A stretch of DNA of 64,000 bases from the NCBI RefSeq assembly GCF_002632725.1, contig NZ_NJAI01000001.1, forward strand, positions 341,033 to 405,032, read 5' to 3'. The notes beneath the pieces were generated by a model. The model was not told the DNA's origin. It did no database searches and saw nothing but the letters and a program-made list of their open reading frames with translations. The position numbers and the translations under genes are program-made. Positions 10,571 through 19,500 of the stretch are shown piece after piece (position 1 is the stretch's first letter; each line of letters starts with the position of its first letter). This DNA is from Xenorhabdus hominickii. Its GTDB lineage: Bacteria > Pseudomonadota > Gammaproteobacteria > Enterobacterales > Enterobacteriaceae.

Positions 10571-11371
10571 TTAAGGCACATCCTCCGACAAAAGAAAACT
10601 ACGTAAAAGTAAAATAAACTCCTCAGGATTCTCTATATGTGCAAGATGCCCCGTATGAAGCTCAGTATATTGAGCCCCTCGAATAATCCTAACAACAGAT
10701 TTTGCCTGTGATGAGGGTACAATATGGTCATGTGAGCATCCAATAACAAGAGTGGGCTTTTCAATTCTACGTGCAGCTTCAGATACATCAATAGAAAGGT
10801 CGAGTTCAACCTGGCGAGCCATCCCCTCCCAGTTTATTTCTGAAACAAAAGAATTGATAATAACTGAAACTCCATCATGACCTTGCTTTGAAATAAAATC
10901 AGGGCTAAATCCTGTTAATAAAATTAGTCGTGATAAAGCTGCCCGATCTGTACGGATAAGGTCTCGCCATAATTCGAACTGTGTTTTTTGCCGGATATCT
11001 CTACTAGAAAGAAAAGCACCGAGAAGAACAATCCGTCTAACTAGATGCGGATAATCGGCAGCTATAGCTATCACAACCGCTGATCCAAGTGAGAAACCAA
11101 CAAGATCAAAAGGGACAACTCTCGCAGCCTCAGCTGCTGCTACCACTTGAGCAGCTATTTCTTTCACTTCAAGCTGTTTTCCCTCGTCACTTGTTATCCC
11201 TGAACCAGAATAATCAGGCCGAACAACAGTCCAATCATTAGTCAAGGCGGGCATAAGATGGCCCCAATTTGTTTCCGAATCTCCACCTGTCCCATGCACC
11301 AACACTAATCCTGGTCCTTTCCCATCAATACAATAGGACACCTGAGCATCGCCAACTTTAACTTTATTCAT
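10571..11371 (-). CDS. xhpG: Alpha/beta hydrolase of the pyrrolizidine cluster (XhpG-like)
   Basis: This 266-aa alpha/beta-hydrolase has the oxyanion strand LVLVHGTGG (22-30), nucleophile elbow GFSLG (Ser94), acid Asp215 in HDHIVP, and His242 in GHLAHIENP. It has no signal peptide. It is the last gene of the minus-strand NRPS operon. In the published X. hominickii xhp pathway the hydrolase XhpG acts on the pyrrolizixenamide intermediate on the way to pyrrolizwilline; assigning that role here rests on operon position and family. The start at 11371 is chosen because GAGGAG lies 8 nt upstream; the frame could extend to 11386 but without a ribosome-binding site. Confidence 0.82.
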   Translation of the reverse strand: MNKVKVGDAQVSYCIDGKGPGLVLVHGTGGDSETNWGHLMPALTNDWTVVRPDYSGSGITSDEGKQLEVKEIAAQVVAAAEAARVVPFDLVGFSLGSAVVIAIAADYPHLVRRIVLLGAFLSSRDIRQKTQFELWRDLIRTDRAALSRLILLTGFSPDFISKQGHDGVSVIINSFVSEINWEGMARQVELDLSIDVSEAARRIEKPTLVIGCSHDHIVPSSQAKSVVRIIRGAQYTELHTGHLAHIENPEEFILLLRSFLLSEDVP

Positions 11372-11416
11372 AACCAAGCTCCTCAACTATTGTTCTGCTA
11401 ATCACAACTATCGTTA

Positions 11417-12724
11417 TCAATTAGTTAATTTGCCGATAGCTGTCCGCAAAAAACGAAGGCAGTTATCAGCCAAAAATTCTGCACGATTTTCCGGTATTAA
11501 GTTTTTAATGTAGGTAAAGTTCCAAAACAGCCGTTTATGACTAGAGTTAATAGTCGCAACAAAATAACCATTTACTGATATGCCAGACAAAAACTGTGCA
11601 TCAGAAAGTTTCCATTCTCCTATCTGGTTGGGAAATGGGAAGAGGCCAAGATTGGAAGAAACCAAGTTAATTGGCCCTTCTGCCTCCATAAACTCCATAA
11701 ATGCCCGTGCATCTGCTATAGACTGTGGAGCATTAGCAACAATCATTGTCAGCAAATTGAAATGGTGACCATGCAGCCTACGTTCTGAAAGGTCGGTAGT
11801 GATCGAACGAGCGATATCCCAGAATGGGAGTGAATAATCTACTATTGACAGCACCGTAGCAACATAGGAACCGACCTCATCTGAACGAACTGGAGGCAAC
11901 AATTCACCTCGGAAGTTTACTGGTGATCCAACAGCAAAATAATTTGATTGGAAATTAGCATCATGTGCTACAGCCAACACCAATGCCGCAGTCAATGCTC
12001 CATGCACTGTTGTTTTATGTCTACGAGATACCTGAATCACAGCATCAAGCTCATCCTCGTTCAACTCTCGATGTAGCAGCTGGCTCTGACGCAATTCGAA
12101 CGGAATCATCACACTCGGCTTTACTCGCCCCGGTTTACACTGAGCTATCAATTCTGTGTCGCCGGCATTTTGCTCGGCGAGACGCTTATCCCCCTCATCG
12201 CCGATAAATTGTGGTGGCCGCAACTCTTCTACAGAAGCAAGAACACGATTTGTTCCTTTTATAGTTGTAGAGCCGCTTGCCAACGTAAGCCACTGCTCAG
12301 CCAGAGAAAGTACTGTAGTACCATCAGCAATAGTGTGAGCAACAGTGACCAATAAATCATGTATTCCATTTGGATCACTTATAACCACAACTCGGATAAG
12401 CGGGCCTGTATCTGGATCAATTCGTTCTAACAATTCCCGTTCATTGATTTCATGTATCCATTGGTCGTCCCGCTCACAATATACCTTCCGTAAGGGAATT
12501 GGTTGATGAATAGGTAACCATCTGGGGTTAAGGCCTTTATCATGTTCAACCTTCGCTCGCAGCAAGGGATGTCGTGCCTGTAGTTCGTCAAGAGCATAAC
12601 GTAGAGTTTCATAGCATAGTTCGCCATATACGCGAACCCGAGAGATAACATTTAAGGTAGAAAACTGGTCGCAGATCCAGTACCAGCGTTCCACAGCAGA
12701 AAGTGGGCGATGTATATTAGGCAT
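11417..12724 (-). CDS. Condensation-domain-like acyltransferase
   Basis: A 435-aa stand-alone protein of the condensation/PapA5 fold. The active-site motif is AHTIADG with His130 and Asp134; the first His of the usual HHxxxDG is replaced by Ala, as in many stand-alone acyltransferases, while the catalytic second His is kept. The C-terminal part (INLVSSNLGLFPFP, GISVNGYFVATINS) fits the family's second half. It probably moves an acyl group to or from an alcohol or amine of the NRPS product; donor and acceptor are unknown. ATG 12724 overlaps the stop of the upstream gene as TGATG and has GGAG 7 nt before it, so the two genes are translationally coupled. By order it would be the sixth gene of the xhp-like set. 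Confidence 0.75.
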   Translation of the reverse strand: MPNIHRPLSAVERWYWICDQFSTLNVISRVRVYGELCYETLRYALDELQARHPLLRAKVEHDKGLNPRWLPIHQPIPLRKVYCERDDQWIHEINERELLERIDPDTGPLIRVVVISDPNGIHDLLVTVAHTIADGTTVLSLAEQWLTLASGSTTIKGTNRVLASVEELRPPQFIGDEGDKRLAEQNAGDTELIAQCKPGRVKPSVMIPFELRQSQLLHRELNEDELDAVIQVSRRHKTTVHGALTAALVLAVAHDANFQSNYFAVGSPVNFRGELLPPVRSDEVGSYVATVLSIVDYSLPFWDIARSITTDLSERRLHGHHFNLLTMIVANAPQSIADARAFMEFMEAEGPINLVSSNLGLFPFPNQIGEWKLSDAQFLSGISVNGYFVATINSSHKRLFWNFTYIKNLIPENRAEFLADNCLRFLRTAIGKLTN

Positions 12725-13524
12725 CAATCATCTCCAAAAATATTAATGTCAACTGGCTTATTGTGCGTAAACCTAGTTAGAGGGAGAATAGGGTTTGGGT
12801 GAATTGACATGGGAAACATAAAAGGTCGATGGTTTTCCGAAATCGCTAATGCTGAAGATATATTATCTTTATAGAATGAACTAACGATAGGGAACTTTTT
12901 ACAGGCTACATAGAGAATCCACGGAATAGGAGTAACTATAGTAATACTGTTTTTCTTATGAAATTTCCATACCCTTTTATAAATAACACTATACCCAAAC
13001 TGACTATCAATACTTGAACACATCAATCGTAGATAAAAACTTTTACTTCTATTATCATTATTCCTCGCAATCAGTTCATACTCTGAAAACCCTATGAATA
13101 TATACAAAATTGATAGAAATACTTTAAAAAAAGGCTCCTCAATGGAGAAACAAAAATAAGAAAAAGTCACAACATCGTTACTGCTCAAGTTATGGGACAA
13201 ATGTAATTTTTTCTCTATCATGATCTTTTGAACCATACGTTCAAGACCCTGTTGCTTAAAAACAGTTTCAATATCTAAGCTCATCAATAAAGAAGAAAGT
13301 GAGTAAGTGACACAAACAATCATCAAATTTTCAGTATAAGCAATAGCTATAACATAGTCTTTTGATAATTTTGGATACCTATATGAATGAATAATCCCAA
13401 TAAGACTAACTGAAGAAGCAAGTCTCAATGGTGCAGAAGCCGCACACGTATTCCCAAAGACGAAATCCATTCGTATAACAAGGCATAAGGATTTAAATGA
13501 CCATATTTGGAATGTTTCAAGCAT
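12724..13524 (-). CDS. Unrecognised protein in the NRPS operon
   Basis: A 266-aa protein whose family I do not recognise. It is rich in Ile, Ser, Tyr and Phe and has hydrophobic stretches (near residues 65-80 and 150-165) but no clear signal peptide, cofactor loop or catalytic motif. The ATG at 13524 follows AAGGAA at a good distance; the frame is open to 13671, but that extension overlaps the end of the upstream SDR and lacks a ribosome-binding site. It overlaps the acyltransferase start by one base, so it is a true operon member. By order it is the fifth gene of the xhp-like set. Confidence 0.65.
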   Translation of the reverse strand: MLETFQIWSFKSLCLVIRMDFVFGNTCAASAPLRLASSVSLIGIIHSYRYPKLSKDYVIAIAYTENLMIVCVTYSLSSLLMSLDIETVFKQQGLERMVQKIMIEKKLHLSHNLSSNDVVTFSYFCFSIEEPFFKVFLSILYIFIGFSEYELIARNNDNRSKSFYLRLMCSSIDSQFGYSVIYKRVWKFHKKNSITIVTPIPWILYVACKKFPIVSSFYKDNISSALAISENHRPFMFPMSIHPNPILPLTRFTHNKPVDINIFGDD

Positions 13525-13618
13525 GATTTGTTTCCTTATAACATAAAGTATACCGTGATATTTTCCGGTATACTTGTCACGCCATTTCAATATACGGTTG
13601 TGAAATAAAACTAGTATC

Positions 13619-14479
13619 CTAAATTTTCTTGAATTCAGACTCCGTTGGCGACTGTAAATCGAACCACTCATCTATTTCAGTCACAGTTAATATTTTTGAT
13701 TTATTAGAAAAATTTTTAGCATCATCTCCAACATAATAATGAGTCTCGGGTATTTCAGCCTTAAATATATCAAGAATAACTTTTGCAAAATCGTTTCTAG
13801 TTGTTTTCACTGAGTTGACACCTATCTGACTAGCCTTCAGAAACTCTATAAATGATCTTTCATAAATTTTCCGTTTTTCATCAAGTGAGTTATCTAATAT
13901 TTCCTGTCCAGTTACTAAGAATTTATCCCAGATTGGCGTATAAATCGCGCCAGGCTGTACTACACTGACCGTTACTCCAGAATGCTTCAGTTCCCGTCGT
14001 AACACATCGGTAAACGCCATCTTAGCAAATTGAGCAATCGAATAAGCTCCCAAATAGGGTACTGCAATACTCCCAAGACCAGATGTTATGTTAATAATTC
14101 TGCCCTTAGATTTTCGAATAAACGGAAGTGCGAACTGCGTAACTAATAACTGCCCAATAACATTTGTATCCAATTGCTGACGCAAATCAAACTCCCTCAG
14201 AAGTTCCAAGGGGCTAGGAACACAAATTCCAGCATTATTGACTAACCCCCACAAAGGATAATCCTTTTGTGTAGCTTCAATGTAAATAAAGAGCTCTTCG
14301 ATTGACTGTTCATTTGCCAAATCTAACTTCAGTTCCTTAATATTTTTTATATTACTAAACATGCCGCGTATTTCTCGTACTGCAGCGAAGACGTAAAAAC
14401 CATTCTCTGCGAGTTTTTGAACAGCTGCATAACCTAGACCTGACGATGCACCAGTTACCAATATACTTTTTCTTGTCAT
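13619..14479 (-). CDS. SDR-family protein, copy 2, catalytic Lys replaced
   Basis: A 286-aa classical short-chain dehydrogenase fold. It has the nucleotide-binding GASSGLG (10-16), NNAG (81-84), Ser133 and Tyr146. The YxxxK catalytic lysine position (150) is Gln: YSIAQFAK. The neighbour at 14513-15373 is a close paralogue (most positions identical by eye) and has the same change. SDRs normally use NAD(P)H to reduce or oxidise C=O; without the lysine this pair may have weak, altered or non-redox activity. In the xhp model reductive steps on the pyrrolizidine core are expected between the monooxygenase and later steps. Confidence 0.85.
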   Translation of the reverse strand: MTRKSILVTGASSGLGYAAVQKLAENGFYVFAAVREIRGMFSNIKNIKELKLDLANEQSIEELFIYIEATQKDYPLWGLVNNAGICVPSPLELLREFDLRQQLDTNVIGQLLVTQFALPFIRKSKGRIINITSGLGSIAVPYLGAYSIAQFAKMAFTDVLRRELKHSGVTVSVVQPGAIYTPIWDKFLVTGQEILDNSLDEKRKIYERSFIEFLKASQIGVNSVKTTRNDFAKVILDIFKAEIPETHYYVGDDAKNFSNKSKILTVTEIDEWFDLQSPTESEFKKI

Positions 14480-14512
14480 AAAATTACCTTTCTCATTTAT
14501 GAAGCTATTAAG

Positions 14513-15373
14513 CTAAACTTTCTCGAATTCTTCTGCCGTTGGAGACTGCAAATCGAACCATTCATCCACTTCAGATACGGTCAATGTTCGCGATTTTTCA
14601 ACAAAATCTTTTTCTTCATCCCCTATATAGTAATGAGTGGCAGGTTTGTTGGTCGTCAAGACATCAAGAATTACTTGAGCGAAGTCGTCTTCAGTTAACT
14701 TAAATGAGTATCCCTCAGCTTGGTTAAGCATTAGGAAATTCTTAAATGACTTTTCATAGAGCTTCCATTTCTTATCAACTGATTGATCGAGAATCTCTTG
14801 GCCCATTGTGGAAAATTTGTCCCATATTGGCGTATAAATTTTTCCTGGTTGTACCACACTCACGGACACACCAGAATGTCTCAATTCGCGGCGCAATACA
14901 TCAGTAAATGCTCTCTTGGCAAATTGTGCAATCGAATAAGCCCCTAAGTAAGGTACTGCGATATTTCCAAGTCCGGATGCGACATTAATAATCCTTCCCT
15001 TAGTGCTTCGAATAAATGGAAGTGCAAATTGTGTAACCAATAGATGTCCAGTAACATTTGTGTCCAATTGTCGGCGTAGTTCAGATGGACGCAAAAGTTC
15101 CAAGGGGCCAGGAATACAAATTCCTGCGTTGTTGACCACTCCCCACAAGGGATAAACCTTGTTCCTGGATTTAATATAGGAGAAGGATTCTTTTACCGAC
15201 TGTTCATCTGTTATATCGAGTTTTATCTCCTCAATATTTTCTATCTTGTCAAACACGCCGTGTCTTCTTCGCACTGCAGCTAAAACGTGAAAACCATTAG
15301 TCGCTAGCTTCCTAGCAGCAGCGTACCCAAGCCCTGATGATGCCCCAGTAATCAAAATACTTTTTTTATTCAT
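14513..15373 (-). CDS. SDR-family protein, copy 1, catalytic Lys replaced
   Basis: A 286-aa paralogue of the next gene (33 nt downstream). It has GASSGLG at 10-16, NNAG at 81-84, Ser133, Tyr146 and Gln150 where the catalytic Lys is expected; Lys153 three residues later might or might not substitute. The sequence between Tyr146 and residue 165 is almost the same in the two copies, while the C-termini differ, so this is a tandem duplication with some divergence. It lies 16 nt after the FAD monooxygenase and is surely in the same transcript. The substrate is inferred to be a pyrrolizidine intermediate. Confidence 0.85.
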   Translation of the reverse strand: MNKKSILITGASSGLGYAAARKLATNGFHVLAAVRRRHGVFDKIENIEEIKLDITDEQSVKESFSYIKSRNKVYPLWGVVNNAGICIPGPLELLRPSELRRQLDTNVTGHLLVTQFALPFIRSTKGRIINVASGLGNIAVPYLGAYSIAQFAKRAFTDVLRRELRHSGVSVSVVQPGKIYTPIWDKFSTMGQEILDQSVDKKWKLYEKSFKNFLMLNQAEGYSFKLTEDDFAQVILDVLTTNKPATHYYIGDEEKDFVEKSRTLTVSEVDEWFDLQSPTAEEFEKV

Positions 15374-15389
15374 GGTATCACCTTGTTAT

Positions 15390-16586
15390 TTAATAAATAT
15401 TTTTCGTATTATAATTATCCTGAACAATAATATCGTTAAACAGTAATGACTCTTTAAGCTTATCCCTTATAGTCTTTTGAGACGCAAACAACATACCCAT
15501 ATCGCGTTTTAATCGTGGAACCAAAGAGTCGTATTGCTCGATCTCACTTAATGCTCGAGAAGCATTAACGATAGCGCGCGCGCGCGGCTGCCTAATAACC
15601 TCATATCTCTTTAAAGCTTCCGTATAATCATCAGTATTTCTGAGGACATAACCGAGAACAGCTGCATCTTCAATGGATAATCCTGCGCCCTGACCAAGGC
15701 TTGTGAGCATTGGATGAGCAGCATCACCAAGGAGTGTTACTCGTCCCTTAGTCCAAGTTTCAGGAAAGGTTCTGTCTTTCGCATCAACAGTAATGATGGA
15801 GGTGCTATCAGTTGAAAGGATGATATCGAGAACAAGATCTGGCCAGCTGCTATAAAATTCTGCAATATCCTTATTCGTGCCTTGCCATGATTTAGCTTCA
15901 TATGGCGACATATTGGCTGTCCCCCACCAATACACCCAACCATTACCAATATCAATGATACCAATACGCTTTCCGCTACCCCAGTAATGAACGACATATC
16001 CCTGAGTAATTTGCGGGTGAGAGTACTTTACCAATGCAAGCCAACAAATGTAGCCTGCCTCCTGAATTATAGATTCCGTTCCAATTGATTCCCGAATAGA
16101 TGAATAAAATCCATCAGCTCCCACTAAAATATCTCCGTGATAAACAGTGCCATCATCAAAATTGAGTTGTATACCATCAGTGGTTTCTACATAACCAACC
16201 GCTCGTTTTCCAAATATCATACTTGTATCACCAAGATGATTGAGCAAAGACTGTTGTAACTTCTCCCTTGAAATACAAATACAGGGAGCACCTTGCTGAT
16301 TCGAAATTTCTTGCATAGGGAGACGTTTAAGAAGTATTCCCGATTTGTGACGTATCTCAAAGTTATGAATTTCAGCACCATAACTTTTCAGATCAAGATC
16401 AATGCCAAGAAGCTTTTTCATGGCCGCACTAGCATTGGACATTACAGAAAGTCCTGAGCCAGTAGTTCTCAAACCATCTGATTTCTCAAAAAGCTGGACA
16501 GACCATCCAATATTTTCTAATGCTATTGCAGCGGATAAGCCACCAACACCAGTTCCTATAATTAACGCAGTTGGATTTTTACTCAT
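15390..16586 (-). CDS. xhpB: FAD-dependent monooxygenase (PxaB/XhpB-like)
   Basis: A 398-aa class A flavin monooxygenase. It has the FAD-binding Rossmann motif IGTGVGGLSAAIALE at 10-24 and the second FAD motif GDAAHPMLTSLGQGAGL near residue 285. In pyrrolizixenamide, legonmycin and related pathways the partner of a two-module NRPS is such an enzyme; it carries out a Baeyer-Villiger-type ring contraction of the released bicyclic dipeptide to the pyrrolizidine. The ATG at 16586 lies inside the end of the NRPS gene (8-nt overlap) with GAGG upstream, so the two are translationally coupled, which supports the pairing. An upstream extension to 16610 is open but unsupported. Confidence 0.85.
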   Translation of the reverse strand: MSKNPTALIIGTGVGGLSAAIALENIGWSVQLFEKSDGLRTTGSGLSVMSNASAAMKKLLGIDLDLKSYGAEIHNFEIRHKSGILLKRLPMQEISNQQGAPCICISREKLQQSLLNHLGDTSMIFGKRAVGYVETTDGIQLNFDDGTVYHGDILVGADGFYSSIRESIGTESIIQEAGYICWLALVKYSHPQITQGYVVHYWGSGKRIGIIDIGNGWVYWWGTANMSPYEAKSWQGTNKDIAEFYSSWPDLVLDIILSTDSTSIITVDAKDRTFPETWTKGRVTLLGDAAHPMLTSLGQGAGLSIEDAAVLGYVLRNTDDYTEALKRYEVIRQPRARAIVNASRALSEIEQYDSLVPRLKRDMGMLFASQKTIRDKLKESLLFNDIIVQDNYNTKNIY

Positions 16587-19500
16587 TTTCCAGTACCTCA
16601 CTTGCAGCATTAATCTCGTGGACGATAGTCTGTACTAATTCCTTAACATACGGTTCTTCCATTATTGTGAGATGGTTTCCATCTATCTCTATCACTTTTA
16701 TTTTTCCTGAGGTTTTGTCTCCCCATCCATTCTTAGGATCTTTATATTCACTACATATAGTGTCATGCATCTCACGTAATATCGTAGGGAGCGGCTCTTT
16801 TGCGCGAATAAGCGTAATATCTAAGTTCGGACGACCTACATTATATTCCGTCGCAGCTTGCCAATTTGTTCGGTATACATCAAAAAGCCGATACATGACT
16901 GCTTTTGTGCTACCAGCTGGAATTGCACCAATTTTGATCGCATAATCCGTTATATAATTGAAGCGCTCCTGCAGATCTATAATCTCTGGCGGAACAATTT
17001 GAACGGGTAATGACGATCCTCTGGACGTCCACAATAATTCCCAGAAGAACCATGTGAGCAAAGCATCATCACTTGCCTTACCCTGTGCATGTGAATTAAG
17101 TGCCATCGTGTCAAGAATCAAAATATTAGCAACAGTATCACCAGCTCGGATTAACTGGTTTGCTATTTCGAAAGTGATAAAACCACCATACGACCATCCA
17201 CCAATCACATATGGACCATTTGGCTGAACTTGCTTTATCTTTTCGATATAGAATTTTGCCTGCTCTTCGATAGTTGGAATTGGCGAAGAACCTATATCAA
17301 CGCCCGATGCCTGCAATGCGTAAATTGGTTGATCTTTAGGAAGGTAAGGAAGCATACGCAGATACGAAAGGATATTCCCCCCCATCGGATGCACGAGAAA
17401 AAGAGGACTACGGCAACCAGTTTCACGCAGTGGTACAAGCGGATCAAACTTGAATTCTCCCCCACCACTACGGATTAATTCTGCAAGCTGAGCAATGGTG
17501 GGAGCACTGACAAATACGGAAAGGGGCACGTTGATACCATATAATTTTTCAACAATAACAACAATACGCATTGCTGTCAGCGAGGTTGCGCCACAATCGA
17601 AAATATTCTGTTCTGGAGAAATTTGGTGAATCTTCAACAACTCAGCAATCAATTTGCAAAGCTCATGCTCGTATTGGTCTTTTGGCGCACGATATTCTCT
17701 GTTTGACTCACTTCTGATTTTCAGCTGACTGAGCCTTGCATCGTCGCGCTTACCGCTTGGTGTTTTTGGAAGAGAGTCTATCCAAACAAGATAGGATGGA
17801 ACCATATATGGTGGCAACTCCGATCCAAGATATTGCAGTAACTGTTCTTGTATGTTGTGATCTTCTTTCCCTACAAGAAAAGCGACGAGATAAGAATCAA
17901 GATCATCACGGCGGCAAGCGACCACTGCTACCTCTATACTTTTCCCTTTTTTTTCAAAAAAGCGGTGGATTTTTAGCTCTACTTCAGATGGTTCAATCCG
18001 ATAGCCACGTACTTTAATCTGCATATCATTGCGGCCAAGACTGATGATTTCACCACTCGGTAATTGAATACCTATATCACCAGTTCGGTAGAAAACACCT
18101 CCTGGTATATCGGGATGCTTTACGAATTTTTGATGCGTTTGATTTAGAGCACGGTAGTAACCTGATGCCAATGCCTTACCATACGCACAAATTTCACCTG
18201 GAATACCTGCAGGCACCACATCTGAATGTTGATCGAGGATAATAATACCAACACCACTGATTGGTGTGCCAACTGGTGGTAGTGGAGCAAAATATGCTGA
18301 ATCGCCACTCATGTTATTGTACGCAATAACATGAGTCTCTGTCGGCCCATACTGATTTTCCAGCATACCTCCTTTCAAGCCAGCAATGAAGTAACGGATT
18401 TCCTGAGTAACGCGTAGTTGCTCACCTGAGGATGCAACTACGCGTAATTTCTGTGGAAATAAACCAAGTGATACAGCTGTCTCAGCGAGTTGCTGCAAAG
18501 CGATATAGGGCAGGAAGATCCGTTCAACAGCCTTACGATCTAAAAGGCGAAGCAAAGCTACAGGATCCCTTCGTTCAGATTCATCTATAAGATGCAATAT
18601 GGAGCCAGCCGCAAGTGTAGACGATATCTCCTGAAAAGAAACATCAAAGCTCAAAGGAGCAAATTGCAACGTTGACAGAACCTGTGATCCACTGCTGATA
18701 CGATTTTGCCAATTAATAAGATTAGCTAAGCCCCTGTGAGGCATAGCAACACCTTTTGGTACACCTGTTGAGCCAGAAGTAAACAGAATATAGGCTATAT
18801 CCGCTGGAGTAACTTCTGTATCAATATCTACAGTAATCTTTGGGATAATAGCATCTTCCAAGATTAGCAACCGCTCGAAATTTGGTAATTCAGTGACTTC
18901 AGGCACTGTAATCAAGACAGCAGGTTCAGCAATATCTAGAATCAGCTTTATGCGGCTAGCAGGATATGAAATATCAATCGGAAGACACACAGCGCCTATA
19001 CGGAGGATAGCGATAATCGCCGCAATTTGCTCAAATGATCTTGGTAACGCAACTCCAACAACATCATGCATTTTTACTCCTCTTTCATGAAGTAACAATG
19101 CAATGCTTGCACTCACCTTCCAGAGCTCCTCATAAGTCAACTCGTTACTGCCATGCGTAACAGCGATACTAGTTGGATTACTTTCTACAGCTCGTCGAAT
19201 GAGAATTGGGATCGATTCAAACGGTTCTTCCGACAGAGAAGGAATGATATTCCCTTGAGCAGAAAGTGATTGGCTCAAAGTTACGGCAGAATGTGGCCAA
19301 CAAGCGATTTTTTCAAGCGCCAGCCTGAATAAACTTACGAATGTTTCTCCTTGTTCTCTTGAGTATAAATTTCCGTCAAGATCAATCCGAATGCTGACTT
19401 GTTCCCTCGCAAAATCACGCATTACATTCACGAGGATAGCAAAATTCGTCTCTTCTCTGGGCTCAAAACCAAGGATTTCGATATCCGTCTTAGAACTTAC

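Noticed and set aside
12724-13671. Longer 315-codon version of the unknown operon gene
   Set aside because: The extra N-terminus overlaps the SDR end and lacks a ribosome-binding site; ATG 13524 has AAGGAA.
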